Assembly: GCF_022539505.1 (NCBI RefSeq)
Contig: NC_061508.1
Coordinates: forward strand, 35,272,256 to 35,336,255
Length of the DNA stretch: 64,000 nucleotides
DNA from: Lolium rigidum
Lineage: Eukaryota > Streptophyta > Magnoliopsida > Poales > Poaceae
Direction of reading: 5' to 3'
Shown: positions 9,801 to 21,225 of the stretch, piece after piece
How positions within the stretch are numbered: the stretch's first letter is position 1
How the letters are laid out: every line of letters starts with the position of its first letter
The notes under the pieces: model-generated
The model's input: the letters and a program-made list of their open reading frames with translations, nothing else
Told to the model about the DNA's origin: nothing
Database searches by the model: none
Program-made: the position numbers and the translations under genes

Positions 9801-11220
9801 ATTTTTATGAGTAGGAAAGATGCACATTGAAGATATTTTCAAACAATGATCAAAGTCTAGACTTACAAATTACTTGTGCTTGCAACTCCATGGATTTTGG
9901 TGTGTTCTTGCACCTAAAACATATTCAAGGTGAGAATACATGTACAAATAAGAAAGTATTTTCATGTTTCATATATCTTAGTCGAGCATGCTTTGGAGCC
10001 TCTATATTAATTTACCGGGACTTTTTGCTAGATTAAATACAACTATAGAAGCAGACTTGTTATTTGCAGTCCATGTTTTAATATGGTTGTAGAAATAACA
10101 TGAACCTGTCACTTACTTGGCATATAATTTATGAGTTTTTTTGACTTACCTCTTATGGGATTTCCTAACCCCTCAACTGGTTTGTAGAATGAAACCTTCT
10201 CTTGAATCTCCCAACAAATATATTTATCCAACAATTTTCGTACAGTTTTCTACTGTAATACGGCTCTACTCAGCCATTGTTGTGCTAGTTTGAGAGGCTA
10301 TGCCACACTAAACAATGGATTTAGCATCCTTGTGCCAGTGAGCCATCCTGTCAGAACAACGAAACACTGAATTATCTCTGTTAGCTCACATGAGCCATCA
10401 CAACCTTAACTTTCAGATATTACAACAAATGGATAATCAAACAGCCTGAATAGCAGTGACACTCTCTTGTGCATATCCATTAAATACTTTTCAAGCACCG
10501 TGCACTTTTTTTTTCCTTCATATTTGGCTAATATAATAGCAATTAAAGGTCACATTGATATATGAGTTTCCAAAGTAGGTAACAAGGAAACTTGTGTGTT
10601 GTCCACTTGGTTGTGCTGAGGTTTCTGAGAGAAAGCTTGTGTTAAGTAACAGTTATTTTCTAATTTATTACTTCGTTTTTAATTCTTGTAGATAAGGTGG
10701 ACCGTGCTGTGAGTAGTGCAATCTATTTCCTGCTTCCTGCTGGGGAGATTGCTCGGCTTCACCGCATCCCTTGCGCTGAGACATGGCACTACTACATGGG
10801 GGAGCCTCTCACGGTCTGCAAACTAAACACAAAACAAATTTGCTGGTCATTCTCTGTTTTTCTAAGCGTACTGCCTGTCTAACCAATAATCTGTTTCAGG
10901 TATTTGAGGTGCATGATGATGGGCAAGTAAAAATGACAGTCGTCGGTCCCAATCTACAGGAAGGGCAGAGGCCGCAGTACACGGTCCCTCCGAACGTGTG
11001 GTTCGGTGCCTTCCTGACCCACGACATCGAGTCCTTCACTGAAGACGGCAGTGTTTTCGTCAAGACACCCGGAAGGAACCCTGACCTGCACTATTCCTTC
11101 GTCGGAGTGACCTGTGCTCCGGCGTTCCAGTTCGAGGACGATGAGATGGCCACCCGCGATGGCATGAAAACTTTGGGTGTTAAAGCAGAAGCTTTCATCA
11201 ATTACCTTGTTCCGTCTTAG
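6885..11220 (+). CDS. DUF985 / cupin_5 family protein (RmlC-like cupin)
   Basis: Three exons join in frame: 6885-7029, 10692-10813 and 10900-11220. Introns are GT-AG and the CDS is 588 nt (195 aa). Exon 1 gives MALSTAEKK followed by LDLHRHPDGGFYLETFRD, the typical N-terminal DUF985 motif. Exon 2 gives AIYFLLPAGEIARLHRIPCA and ETWHYYMGEPL, the first cupin strands with His residues that could bind metal. Exon 3 has PPNVWFGAFL and SFVGVTCAPAFQFEDDEMA, the family's C-terminal cupin core. The start fits because it opens the conserved domain after a short lead. The biochemical role of plant members is not established; a sugar-nucleotide epimerase-like fold is known for the superfamily, but no substrate can be assigned here. 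Intron 1 is 3.66 kb and holds a TRIM and a foldback element. AATAAA at 11410-11415 is a candidate polyadenylation signal. The gene is divergent from GET1. Confidence 0.9.
7615..7650 (-). mobile_element. Possible Helitron 3' terminus (decayed)
   Basis: CTAGTCAAGTGCCCGTGC follows an A at 7614. Read on the minus strand it ends GGGCACTTGACTAG before T, like grass Helitron 3' ends with a terminal CTAG. The hairpin is weak and I could not find the 5' end, so only the terminus is called. It lies in intron 1 of the cupin gene. Confidence 0.3.
7957..8109. mobile_element. Foldback / MITE-like element
   Basis: Inverted arms of about 28 bp (7957-7984 and 8082-8109) match at all but one position around CATCACATATCAGTGACATA. 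They enclose a spacer of about 97 bp. I could not find a convincing target-site duplication, so the superfamily is open. It lies in intron 1 of the cupin gene. Confidence 0.6.
8547..8927 (+). mobile_element. TRIM (miniature LTR retrotransposon), complete
   Basis: Two 85 bp direct repeats (8547-8631 and 8843-8927) start TGTTGTGAA and end AAGCTTAACA. TGGTATCAGAGC directly follows the left repeat and is a primer binding site for initiator Met tRNA. A purine tract (GAGTGGGGG) precedes the right repeat. The 5 bp TSD CTAAT is perfect (8542-8546 and 8928-8932). The whole element is 381 bp and non-coding, so it belongs to the TRIM/SMART size class. It lies in intron 1 of the cupin gene in sense orientation. 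Confidence 0.92.
9100..10690. other. Remainder of cupin intron 1
   Basis: A GC-richer stretch at about 9170-9790 contains overlapping short frames on both strands, none with a recognisable domain. The rest is AT-rich intron. The GC-rich stretch may be a captured or retroposed fragment, but I see no tail or TSD. Confidence 0.3.
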
Positions 11221-12002
11221 TGCAATTGCTGATGCAAGTAGCTTGTTCTTTGCTATGAACAACATCTATCTGCTAGTTTATTGAAAAATTTGTATGTATG
11301 GCATGACTTCCAGCTATTTGACTTTAGAGAGTAGTCTAGCATGGAAGTTGATGTTCATGTAATCATGTTGCTCTACTTTAGTATGTCTTGCTCGTGTTTC
11401 ATCTGAACAAATAAAGACAATCCAGTAGTAAAATACTAGGTTCAGTTCGTGTTTGGTGGGTCTCTTAACCACAAACAAGTACGTACCTAAATTTTAATGA
11501 AATATTGGAATCTTTCAAGTGACATCCAAATTACATTTTTTTTTATTGTTGGTGCGATCGCAGATGATAGTTTCTAACTGATGTTGTTGGTTCTAATTGG
11601 CTTGTGTGTTCTCATTTGATGACCGAATGGTAGCAATTGGGCTTCGTTTTTCATGAATTTTGTGATGATAAATTGTGTGTTGGCTGTATCATCTTGATAT
11701 AGAGGTTAAAAGATTAATAAAGTTCTTCCTTTTCAAAAGGAAAAGGCTAAGAAGGTTAAAAGATTGGCAAAGTTTTCATAGTGCATGGCCTACAGAAGTA
11801 CAAAGCTATAACCAGAGGATTCTTAGCTATTTACCTACCAAGACTCCAAGAGGACGAGTGTCTTCATGCCACTGCCTACCACACAAACTATTTTATAAGT
11901 AGCAAGGCTTCCCTGAGCCAAAGACGACTAGCTCATTTTTCATTAGTTCCAGCACAGAGTCCCATTTGGTCCATTATTTTTTCATCTTCTTTGCACTAGG
12001 GA
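11221..12002. other. 3' flank of the cupin gene
   Basis: Contains the 3' UTR with a candidate AATAAA at 11410-11415. From about 11690 to 12000 the sequence is low-complexity and looks transposon-like, but I cannot assign it. Confidence 0.35.
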
Positions 12003-13710
12003 TTTGCATTTTATAGATATATAGGCATAGAAGACACCAGGAATTATTGAGAACTTGGATCGTGTTCTAATCAATGTAGAATGGGAGCAAAAATTTCCTC
12101 TTGTAATGGTTTGTGCTCTGACTCATACGGGGTCTGATCATACACCCTTATTTTAGGAGAGCCAACTCACCTTGGTAATAAAAATCACTTTTCATGTGAG
12201 CTATCCTAGATGCGGCAGGATGGTTTTTATGAGATGGTTATACCGGAAATTCTCCCGTTGAAAGATGGCAAAATAAGATAAGACATCTAAGACAGGAGAG
12301 AATGGGCAAAGAATTTAAGTGGAGTCTGTAAGAAGGAGAAAGAGAGGCTACTTCTTCTAACAGATGAACTTGATTTAAAAGCTGAACTTACACCTCTAAG
12401 TGCAGCCAAGAGGGTTGCAAAAAGAAGATGTTGATATAAGTTTAGCTAAGCTAAAGCGAGATGAAGAGACCAAGTGGGCTCTATCGCTAAAGTTAAGCAT
12501 ATTCAAAAGGGGAAATAATACGAATTATTTTCACCTTATTGCTATGGAAAGCATCGAAAGAAAAAGATCTTTCGGCTTAACGAGGGGACTATAGTAGGTC
12601 AAGAGAACCTCAAAGTCTTCATAACTGAATGCTACAAATAATTATTTGGTGCGCTGGTACCTAATTGTATCAGCATTGGAGAAGAAGTCACTCATGATAT
12701 CTCACAACTCAATGAGGAGGAGAGGGTAATTCTCACATCATCTTTTACAGAAGATGAGGTGTTTGAAGCGATCTCTCAAATAGAACACAATAAAGCTCCA
12801 GGCTACGGAGTTTTACCAAAAGTTTTGGGATGTTAATAAAAATGATATGATGGCATTCATGCAGTTGCAAATGGGGAGTTGCCATCATATAAGTTGAATT
12901 TTGGTGTTATAACATTATTAACTAAGAAGGAAGATGCGAGTAGAATTGAGCAATATAGACCCATTTGTCTATGAATGCTAGTTTCAAAGTTTTCACTAAA
13001 GTTGGAACTAACAGAGGAAGGTGGCGTTTTGACACACGCGTGCATATGCACCCATTATAGAAAATAATAATAAAATAATTTAAAAAATGTCAAAAAAACC
13101 TGACATAATTTTTTTGGTGTACATCGTGACATCCTATATTCGTTCACAAGTTTTCGTGTAAAAAAAATATTTTGTGTGGTCTATACAAAAAAGACAAAAA
13201 AATATCCTGTACGTAGTCGTGTTACAGCATCAAAATTTGTCTTTTTTACAGGAGCCACAGAAAATGTTTTTTTTTGAAAACTTGTGTACCAACATAAAAT
13301 ATCTAGATGTACATCTAAAAATTTAGTTTATAATTTTTTGACAATTTGAAATATGGACTCATATAATGGGAGCAAATGCTCTTACGAAACTATCCACGAA
13401 ATTCATAGGAATAAAATGGTTGGGGTCCTTTTTAAAATTGATTTTAAAAAGTCATACAATAAAGTTAAATGGTCATTCCTTCAACAAGCCTTGCGTATGA
13501 AGGGATTTCCACCTCAGTGGTGTCGATGTGTAGCTAGGTTTGTTTAGTGTGGGAGTGTATGCATTAAAAGTTAACGATGATATTGTACATTATTTTTAAA
13601 CGCTGAAGGGTCTTTGGAAAGGGGATCCACTATCTCCGATAATATCGTCGCTGATATGCTAGCCATCCTTATTGCAAGGGCAAAGGAAGATGGTTGGGTT
13701 GGTGGTTTAG
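12003..13710 (+). mobile_element. Degenerate plus-strand LINE, upstream segment
   Basis: Broken frames read as plant L1-type ORF2. The end of the endonuclease is visible near 12056-12160 (LDRVLINVEWEQKF, then GSDHTP). The linker region around 12400-12594 follows (ETKWAL, NNTNYFHLIA), and the start of the reverse transcriptase lies near 13383-13547 (FKIDFKKSYNKVKWSFLQQA). Many stops and frameshifts are present and about 60-70 bp are missing around 13019. The element resumes at 25985 after a 12.3 kb nested insertion. The left boundary is approximate. Confidence 0.8.
13040..13381. mobile_element. MITE-like element with 19 bp terminal inverted repeats
   Basis: The left arm GTGCATATGCACCCATTAT (13040-13058) matches the inverse of the right arm (13363-13381) at 16 of 19 positions. 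The arms are themselves partly palindromic. The 342 bp interrupt the reverse transcriptase frame of the plus-strand LINE. No TSD could be fixed. Confidence 0.6.
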
Positions 13711-13871
13711 TTTTTTTTTTGAAAAGGGATAAACCCGGCTTCTACATCGTGATGATGCACACAGCTCTTTATTAAAACCCAGCATATTTAGAAGTACTTA
13801 TTACATCTCAAGGTTCGCTTAAAGTTGATACAAAAATCCACCAGCGAAAAAAAGAAAACAACACAAAGTGA

Positions 13872-16800
13872 CTAAGCATCCTCTAGTCGACTAATATGCT
13901 GCCAGCCAGCCCGACACAAGATATCCTGAGCGACCATCTGGAACCGTGTGCATCCAGAAGCCATGACACCCCGTTTCTCTTGCAGCGAGAGGAGAGCCCA
14001 GAGTTGGATCCAATGCACCATGGAGAAGATCACCTGTAAAAAATTGAAATTTTTCTTGTTGTTAAAAATTATATCATTGCGGCATCTCCATATTGACCAA
14101 CATAAGGCTGATACGCCAATGCGAATTAAAACCTTGGATTGTTTGTCAACACCTTTTAACCAATTTCCAAACATATTTGTAATATTGGTTGGCGGAGGGA
14201 GATTATTAGTGAAGTTAACAGTTCGCCATATTAGTTAGCAAAGGGACACGATAAGAATAAGTGTTCCACCGTCTCTTGTTCTCCGCAAAAAAAACACATT
14301 TAGTACACCCATTCCATTGTCTATTTGCTAAATTATCTTTGTTAATATCACCTTATTACTTAGGAACCACATAAACATTTTAATTTTTAGGGGGATTTTC
14401 ATCTTCCAAAGATATTTCCGCAAGTACGTTGTATGATCATTCATAAGATCCTCATACATAGATTTGGCTGTAAACAACCCATTAGTTGTTAGCTTCCACA
14501 TAAAACAGTCCAGTTTATTATTTAAATTAACCACCATTAATCTTTGGCATATGTGTAACCACGCTGTCCACTTATTAGCATATAGTACACGTCTGAAACC
14601 AATATTCAGCGGTACGTGTGCTAATACGTGAGCCACCAATACATTCTTATGGTTCACAATATTATATAAAGATGGGTACTGACTAGCTCTAACGAGGATT
14701 CCCCTAACCAAATATCTTCCCAGAATCTTGTCGACGTACCATTACCAATTTTAAAATATCCTTTAGTAAAAAAAATCATTTTTTATCCGCATGAGCCCTT
14801 TCCAAAAGGGGGAATCAGTCGGTTTTGCATGTACTTCTGCAAGTGTTTTTTGGCTTAGGTATTTGTTATGTAGTAATTCTTGCCACACGCCTTCCTCATT
14901 AAGTAGTTTAAAGAGCCATTTACTTAGTAAACATTTATTTTGAGTTCAAGGACTTCAATACCTAAACCTCATTGATCCTTTGGTCGGAAAATTATATTCC
15001 ATCTTGTTAGCCTATATTTTCTCTTATCTTCATCCGACTGCCAGAAGAATCTAGATCTATAGAAGTCAAGACGCTTCCTTACCCCGACGGGTATTTCCAG
15101 AAAAGATAACATGAACATTGGAAGACTTGTTAAGACATGATTGACAAGTACCAATCTATCGCCATACGATAGTAATTTTCCTTTCCAGCATCCCAATTTT
15201 CCTTCAAACCGGGTCTCTACTGGGTACCAATCTGAATTTTTAAGCTTCCTATAATGAATAGGAATTCCCAAGTATCTGAATGGGAAAGCCCCAATATCAC
15301 ATCCAAAAATTTGTTTATACTGTTGCTCTTCCTCTTTAGCCTTCCCGAAACAGAATAACTCACTTTTGTGAAAATTAATCTTGAGGCCCGATAATTCTTC
15401 AAATAAACATAGAATTAATTTCATATTTACCACCTTTTGCAAATCATGTTCTAAGAAGAGAATTGTATCATCAACATACTGTAGGATAGAGATTCCACCC
15501 TCAACAAGATGAGGAATGAGATCACCTACTTGACCATCCTTCTTTGCTCTTTCAATTAAAATAGCAAGCATATTTGCTATAATATTCAAAAGCATTGGAG
15601 ATAATGGGTCACCCTGTCTGACACCTTTTTTTTGTTTGAAAATAGCGACCAATGTCGTCATTTATTTTAACACTAGCACTTCCTCCATGCATGAAAGATT
15701 CAATTAACTTACACCAGCCATTTGCAAAACCTTTCATTCGCAGCGATTGTTGCAAGAAGGACCATTTTACCTTATCGTATGCCTTCTCAAAATCAATTTT
15801 AAAGAGAACACCATCCATTTTTTACTATGTAATACATGGATTGTTTCATGTAAAATCACCACCCCCTCCAGAATGTTACGGCCCGACATAAATGCGGACT
15901 GAATAGGTTTTGTTACTTTGGGGGCAATCCCCGTAATACGATTGGTAGCTACTTTAGTGAAGATTTTGAAACAAACATTCAGAAGGCAAATAGGCCTATA
16001 TTGCAGAATCTGGATCACATCCTGTTTCTTTGGAAGTAAAGTGATAACACTAAAATTCAGTTTGTAAAGAGGCAAGTCTCCTGAACTAAGCTGAAGAAAT
16101 AGTGCCATAATGTCATCTTTAATCACTTCCCAGAACATCTGATAAAACTCCGCCGGGAAACCATCCAGACCAGGTGCTTTGTTGTGTTCCATTTTTGAAA
16201 TCGCATCAAACACCTCTTTCTTAGTAAAAGGAGTTGTTAGGATCTCATTTTCTTCAACTGATAATTGTGGAATATCCTATACAAAGTCCTCCATCAAGAA
16301 TACACTGGTCGTTCGAACAATTTTTTTGTAGAACTCGGTAATATAGATATTTAGATTATCTTGACCAACAATGGTTCCTTCTTGCTGCTCGAATTGAATT
16401 TTTTTCTTCTTCATCTGCTTTCCATTAGCAATTAAGTGAAAATATCTAGTATTGTTTCCCCCTTCTTGGATATGCCTTACTTTAGCTCTCTGGGCCCATT
16501 TTGTTTCCTCTTCTCTTCTTAATTTCCTAATACCGTCATTCGCCTTGTTAAGGGCTTCTCGTTCAGCTGCATTCAGTGGTTGATTTTCAGCTTTCAAATC
16601 TAAAACATCAATTATGGAGAGCAGTCTCTCTTTTTTTGCCCACCCTTTTAAAAAGCGTTTAATATGACGCAGTTTATTTAGCCATCTATCCATAGGAGAG
16701 TTTCCAGTCAGTATCGACTTCCACTCTTTCTCAATCATATCATAAAAGCCTTCTTGTCGTAACCAGTACAACTCGAAAGAGAAATCAGCCTTATTTCCCA

Positions 16801-17488
16801 AATGTGCCTTCACGCCTAAGTCAATAAGAATGGGGGTATGATCTGAATCAGCTCTAGATAGAGCTCTAACTGTAACCAAAGGAAATTTCTGTTCCCTCAT
16901 ATGTAGGCGTCTTCCTACGATTAGCCCACGTGAATTGTCTCCCAGAGAGATCAATCTCTCTCAAATTGAGATGTTCAATGATAGCGTTGAAAACAAAAGG
17001 CCAGTAGGCATTGAAATTATCATTATTTTTTCCTCTCTTTTCCCAATGATGTTGAAATCACCTCCTACCAACATAGGAAGCGGTTCATGCTCACATGTTC
17101 GGACCAATTCAGCCAGGAAATCTGAGTTATGCATCTCTTGGGCAACCCCATAGACAGACACAAAAATCCATTCAAAACCATCGTTCTTACATTTAAAATG
17201 CAACTTGACACAATAATCACCATATCTCACATTTAGCACCTGCAACGTATCTGAATTTACACCCACTAGTATACCTCCAGATCGTCCATGAGGTGGTAAA
17301 CAGAACCAATTATAATTAAAGCCAGCCGCCAACTGATTTAAAAAGGGCATCGAGAAATTGGATCACCCTGTCTCCAACAAGGCAATGAAGTCCAATTTAT
17401 GTTCTCGAATAGCCTCCTTAACAAACAAGTGTTTGGCCGTATCCTTAAAACCCTCACTATTCCAATTTAAACCTTTGATATTTTGCAT
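13872..17488 (-). pseudogene. LINE ORF2: endonuclease, reverse transcriptase, zf-RVT (decayed)
   Basis: Domains in order on the minus strand. Endonuclease: 17488 down to about 16800, from NIKGLNWNSEGF through DFIALLETG, PPHGRSGGILVG and VGGDFNI to SDHTP. Linker: about 16700-16300. Reverse transcriptase: about 16213-15000, with APGLDGFPAEFYQ, FKIDFEKAYDKVKWSFLQQ, GVRQGDPLSP and the catalytic YVDD at 15478-15467. A zinc-binding zf-RVT region (14711-14328, W-K-LTTNGLFTAKSMYEDL) and a C-terminal tail (14174-13872) follow. A TGA at 17365-17363 interrupts the endonuclease where related copies have Arg, consistent with CGA to TGA. Further frame breaks lie near 16955, 16275, 15767 and 14965. The copy cannot encode an intact protein but is well preserved. 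Confidence 0.9.
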
Positions 17489-20400
17489 TATGGGTATTGT
17501 TTTTTTAATTTTTATCCTTGTACTTTTGCGGATATTAGAGAGATCATAAGTTTTCTTCCGTCGCTGTGTTTTTCCTTTAGTATTCAGTATTGGATGATCC
17601 AAATGATCACCCATGTCTGCATGTGTCTCTTCATCATCTAATAGGGCATCACATAAATCTGATGCTTTAGAAACAATAAGGGAAGCGGAGCTATCATTTG
17701 CGTTCATGTTTTCATCAGCATTTTTTTGTAAAATTAATAGAGTTCTCTCCCCCTCGCGGGTCTTTATCCCATTTATACTACTAGCAACCTCATCAAAAGA
17801 TTTTCCTAAAGAGATCCCCATAGACTTCGCTCTTTTCTCAATTTCGCTATCAAGTATAGATATAATAGAAAATTTAGGTACATGATTACCTGAATTAATA
17901 GAATTACGCATCTGAGTTTTCTTCATTGCACGCTCCATCTGAGTTAATTCTGCATCCGATTGGGCACCGATTCGCTCGCTGATCCGCACTTCGGTCGCAG
18001 TGGGACGTGGTATTCCTCCAAAAGCTACCACTTCCTCGACAGATGGCCTTTTTGGAACTGACATATGAATATCATTTGTCACCTCAACAGGCTAGCTCAT
18101 TTAAAATATTCGACACCAAATCAGATGAATCTGCAGACGTACCAGAATTGGGACGTGAGATTTTGGTGAGGTTCGCTTCTTTCTGTGGTTCCGGCAAAGC
18201 TGAAATATGCGTCATATGTGTAGGCTACATAGTCTGCTTCATCTTCTCAGGTTGCAGAGCACGACCAGACTCATGTATCTGCTCAACGTTTTGGAACAAA
18301 TCAAAGGAGCTTGTCATATCAGTATAAAATGGACTCACATTATGCATGTCATATTCAGTACGTACCTTGGTCTTAGTCATATGCAATGACGATGAAACAC
18401 CAGGTGTGGTATGTAGTAACCCTCCTTCGGCATCTAGACCCTTAACAGTCTCAACGGCTGTCATCGGCGAAGACGATCTTCGAGTGGGTACCAACACCAG
18501 CGGACACACCTGGGCGGCTGTGCCAACTTCAGTCTTGTCGCTGCTAGTCTGCCCTGTCGCAACCGACATGGGTTGTAGCTGTTCTTGCTGCGCACCATCA
18601 TGCGATTCCGATCTCCACACCGTAGCGCGACCATAACATTTGGGCAGTACTAAGTTCGGAACCGGGTCTGCAACGGAAAACATCTCAGATTTGGCATGGG
18701 ATAATATTTTTTGTACATGTAATATAGGTGTTCCAATAGTATTACAATGTGTATCAACAGAGATGGGATTATTAATACCTGAAAGTTGTATTTGAGACAC
18801 AAAAGTCCCAATTTTAACTTCCATGAATGACCGGTCCAAGGCAACTTGCTTACCCTTCTGACCCTCGCTTTCAGTGATTTCCATTGTATTAGAAACCTCC
18901 CTGCATGTGTGATCATTTGCACCATCCATTTACATCTCAGTAGTGTTTCCATCAGTATCCTTCTCTTTTTCTTTACTCGCCCTATCAGATCCATGCTCAT
19001 CCTTCCGACCCCCATTCGCTTTAATCATTTCAGCATCTTGCTCAACCATCACAGTCTCTATCTCAAAGTGTAATTTAAAGAAACCTCTCTTAATAAAAAG
19101 ATCCGATTCATCAGGAATAAGGGAGGGATTAATACAACCAATCATGATTCTCAAAATCTTATTCCTCCGAGTGAATGCCATATCCACTTCAACAGTCTTG
19201 CCAAACATAGATCCCACCCCCCACAGAGATAGAAAGTCATTCCCAATGTCCGATGGGATTCCTGAAACCCTCATCCAAACTTGTGGCAACATATATAGTG
19301 GTTCTTCTAAAGTCGACCAGAAGTCAAAAGTCATCTCTGAAGGCCTCCCCGGGCATATATATATGCCAAAAAATTTCAATCTCTGGAACTCATTTTTATT
19401 TGGGAATTTAACCCGGTAGACATTGTTCTGAAAATGATATACTTCCCAATTGAAATTATCATATGGCACAATTCGCTTCAAATTTTCAATGATGTCCGGT
19501 ATTGTCATTGTTTCACCCTCCACCGTAACCTTTGCAAGTCTTGGGTTCTCCACCATTGGCTTGTATGTCTCTGAGCATGGAAGTTCAAAGAACATCAATT
19601 CTTCACAAGCATAACCATGTAGAACTACAGATGGGTTCGGAGCTTTTAACAACTGACAATCATCGGACTCATGATTAATGGACTCGCAGTATAAACAAAA
19701 AGGTATGGTGCAATCATCAATTAAATGCCCAGGATTTTTTTGCATCTAAAACGACCATTTTTATCAAGCTTCTTCTTTTTTGCTGGACCAGCTCCATCGG
19801 CCTCCTTCGGCTTGGGCACATCAGCAACCGTTGCCCTATCCTGAGTCTGGGTTTGAGAAGCCAGAGGTTGGACAATATGCTCAGTAGGTTCAGCACCTTG
19901 AGGCACCCCTCCAGATGGTTCAGACCCAGAACTTGCATTTGTTACGACTCACCGACCCTCCGTCCCATGTTGAGCAGTCTGTTCCGGCGGTTTTTGGGCA
20001 GCGGTAACAGCCGCCACAACGGCTGCGACAGTCTTGTGGAGAAAAGCATCATCAACCCCAGAACTGTTTCTGCCATTTGGTCCAGTAGACCCACTGAATC
20101 GATTAGAATTTGCAATTCCATTGTTGTTATTGAACACATGTCTGCCCTCCGCAAAGCGATTATTGTATCCTCCAGACCTCATACTATTATTGCCATTATA
20201 TTGTCTTCCACTTTGATTCCCAGCATAACCACTATTGTTTCTGAAGTAAGTATTTGAATTGGAACCGCGGTAAAAATTGGTCGAATTACCTCCGTGATTG
20301 CCCTGGACATCACTGCCACCAAAGGCATTCTCCCGATTTCCGACGGTACCCTTGATTCTCCCTGGAAAAACCCTGATCTGCTATTGTTTCCATTGAAACG

Positions 20401-20739
20401 GCCTCCACCCGCACCAGACCCAGCACCACCGCCGCCGGAGGGGAAGCGCCCACGTCCAGTACCCCGGCCAGCGTAGGCAGGGTTGAAGTTCCTGCCTTGG
20501 TATCCTCGGCCTTGGTTGAAGCCACCACGACCACCATCGCCATTCATCTGGCGACAACCTTCATTGACAAAGCGTTGCCCAGATTGGAACGTCGACCAGA
20601 CTAACCCTAACAAGTGACGAAAAGCTTGTCCAGCGACAAGATTTGGCACCGTATTAGAGGAACCATAATCGTTAGCTTTGGTTGAGACTTGATTAGACGT
20701 ACGTTTAGACCCAATGGTCTGCGGCCCACGGCCCAACAT
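17489..20739 (-). pseudogene. LINE ORF1-like region: RGG-rich N-terminus, nucleic-acid-binding domain, zinc knuckle
   Basis: From the 5' side, 20739-20180 encodes a Gly/Arg/Asn-rich segment with several RGG or GRG motifs. Around 19745-19700 there is a CCHC knuckle (CLYCESINHESDDC). It is followed by a DUF4283-like or central region (about 19600-18950: VPYDNFNWEVYHFQN, LYMLPQVWMRVSGIP). A long Ser/Thr-rich hydrophilic region (18929-17500) ends in a basic stretch (RKSTRIKIKK). The last part is in the same open frame as the start of the endonuclease, so ORF1 and ORF2 appear to be one continuous frame here. Several stops and shifts are present. Confidence 0.75.
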
Positions 20740-21225
20740 ACGACGATCATTTGAAAACTGCGTTAATTTCGGATCGTGATCTGTACGAAGAGTCCTTCTT
20801 CGTGGTGATCATCGGTGACCAACGTCTCCGGCGAACCACCGTCCAGGACCCACTCAAATCATCAGGGAAAATTGTGGGTTCTAGAACTGGAAGAACAAGT
20901 TGATCCTTTGATCTTGCAGATCCCTTTCTCTCTCTTTGAGACAAGCACGAACTGGGATACGTACCTTCTGATGAAGATGACATCGGTGAAGTGAACAGCA
21001 AGGCTGCCTAGCGCTGGAGATGTTGCCTCTCGATCCTCCGTTGTACACGACGAGAAAGTTGCAGTGGCTCCTCCGAGATATCCCTCGTGCTCACCGGTGA
21101 CGGCGATTGACACAGATACCTCAAAGACCTGTCGCTGCAAACAGGCGTCGGCATCAGATCCGTACCTTCGTCAGCATCCTCCTCCTTGTCCGATTCCAGG
21201 ACCCAGAATCGGCTCAGCGGCAACC

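Larger units (their letters stand above)
13711..21225 (-). mobile_element. Minus-strand LINE (plant L1 type), nearly full length
   Basis: The poly(A) tail reads as a T run at 13711-13720, beside the typical 3' end AAACCCGGCTTC. The 13 bp TSD GTTGGTGGTTTAG is at 13698-13710 and 25985-25997, so the true 5' end is at 25984. A solo LTR (21226-25866) separates the last ~118 bp of the 5' end. The element carries ORF1-like and ORF2 regions (listed separately) and a 5' UTR of roughly 500 bp. Its target was another LINE of a related family in opposite orientation. Confidence 0.92.
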
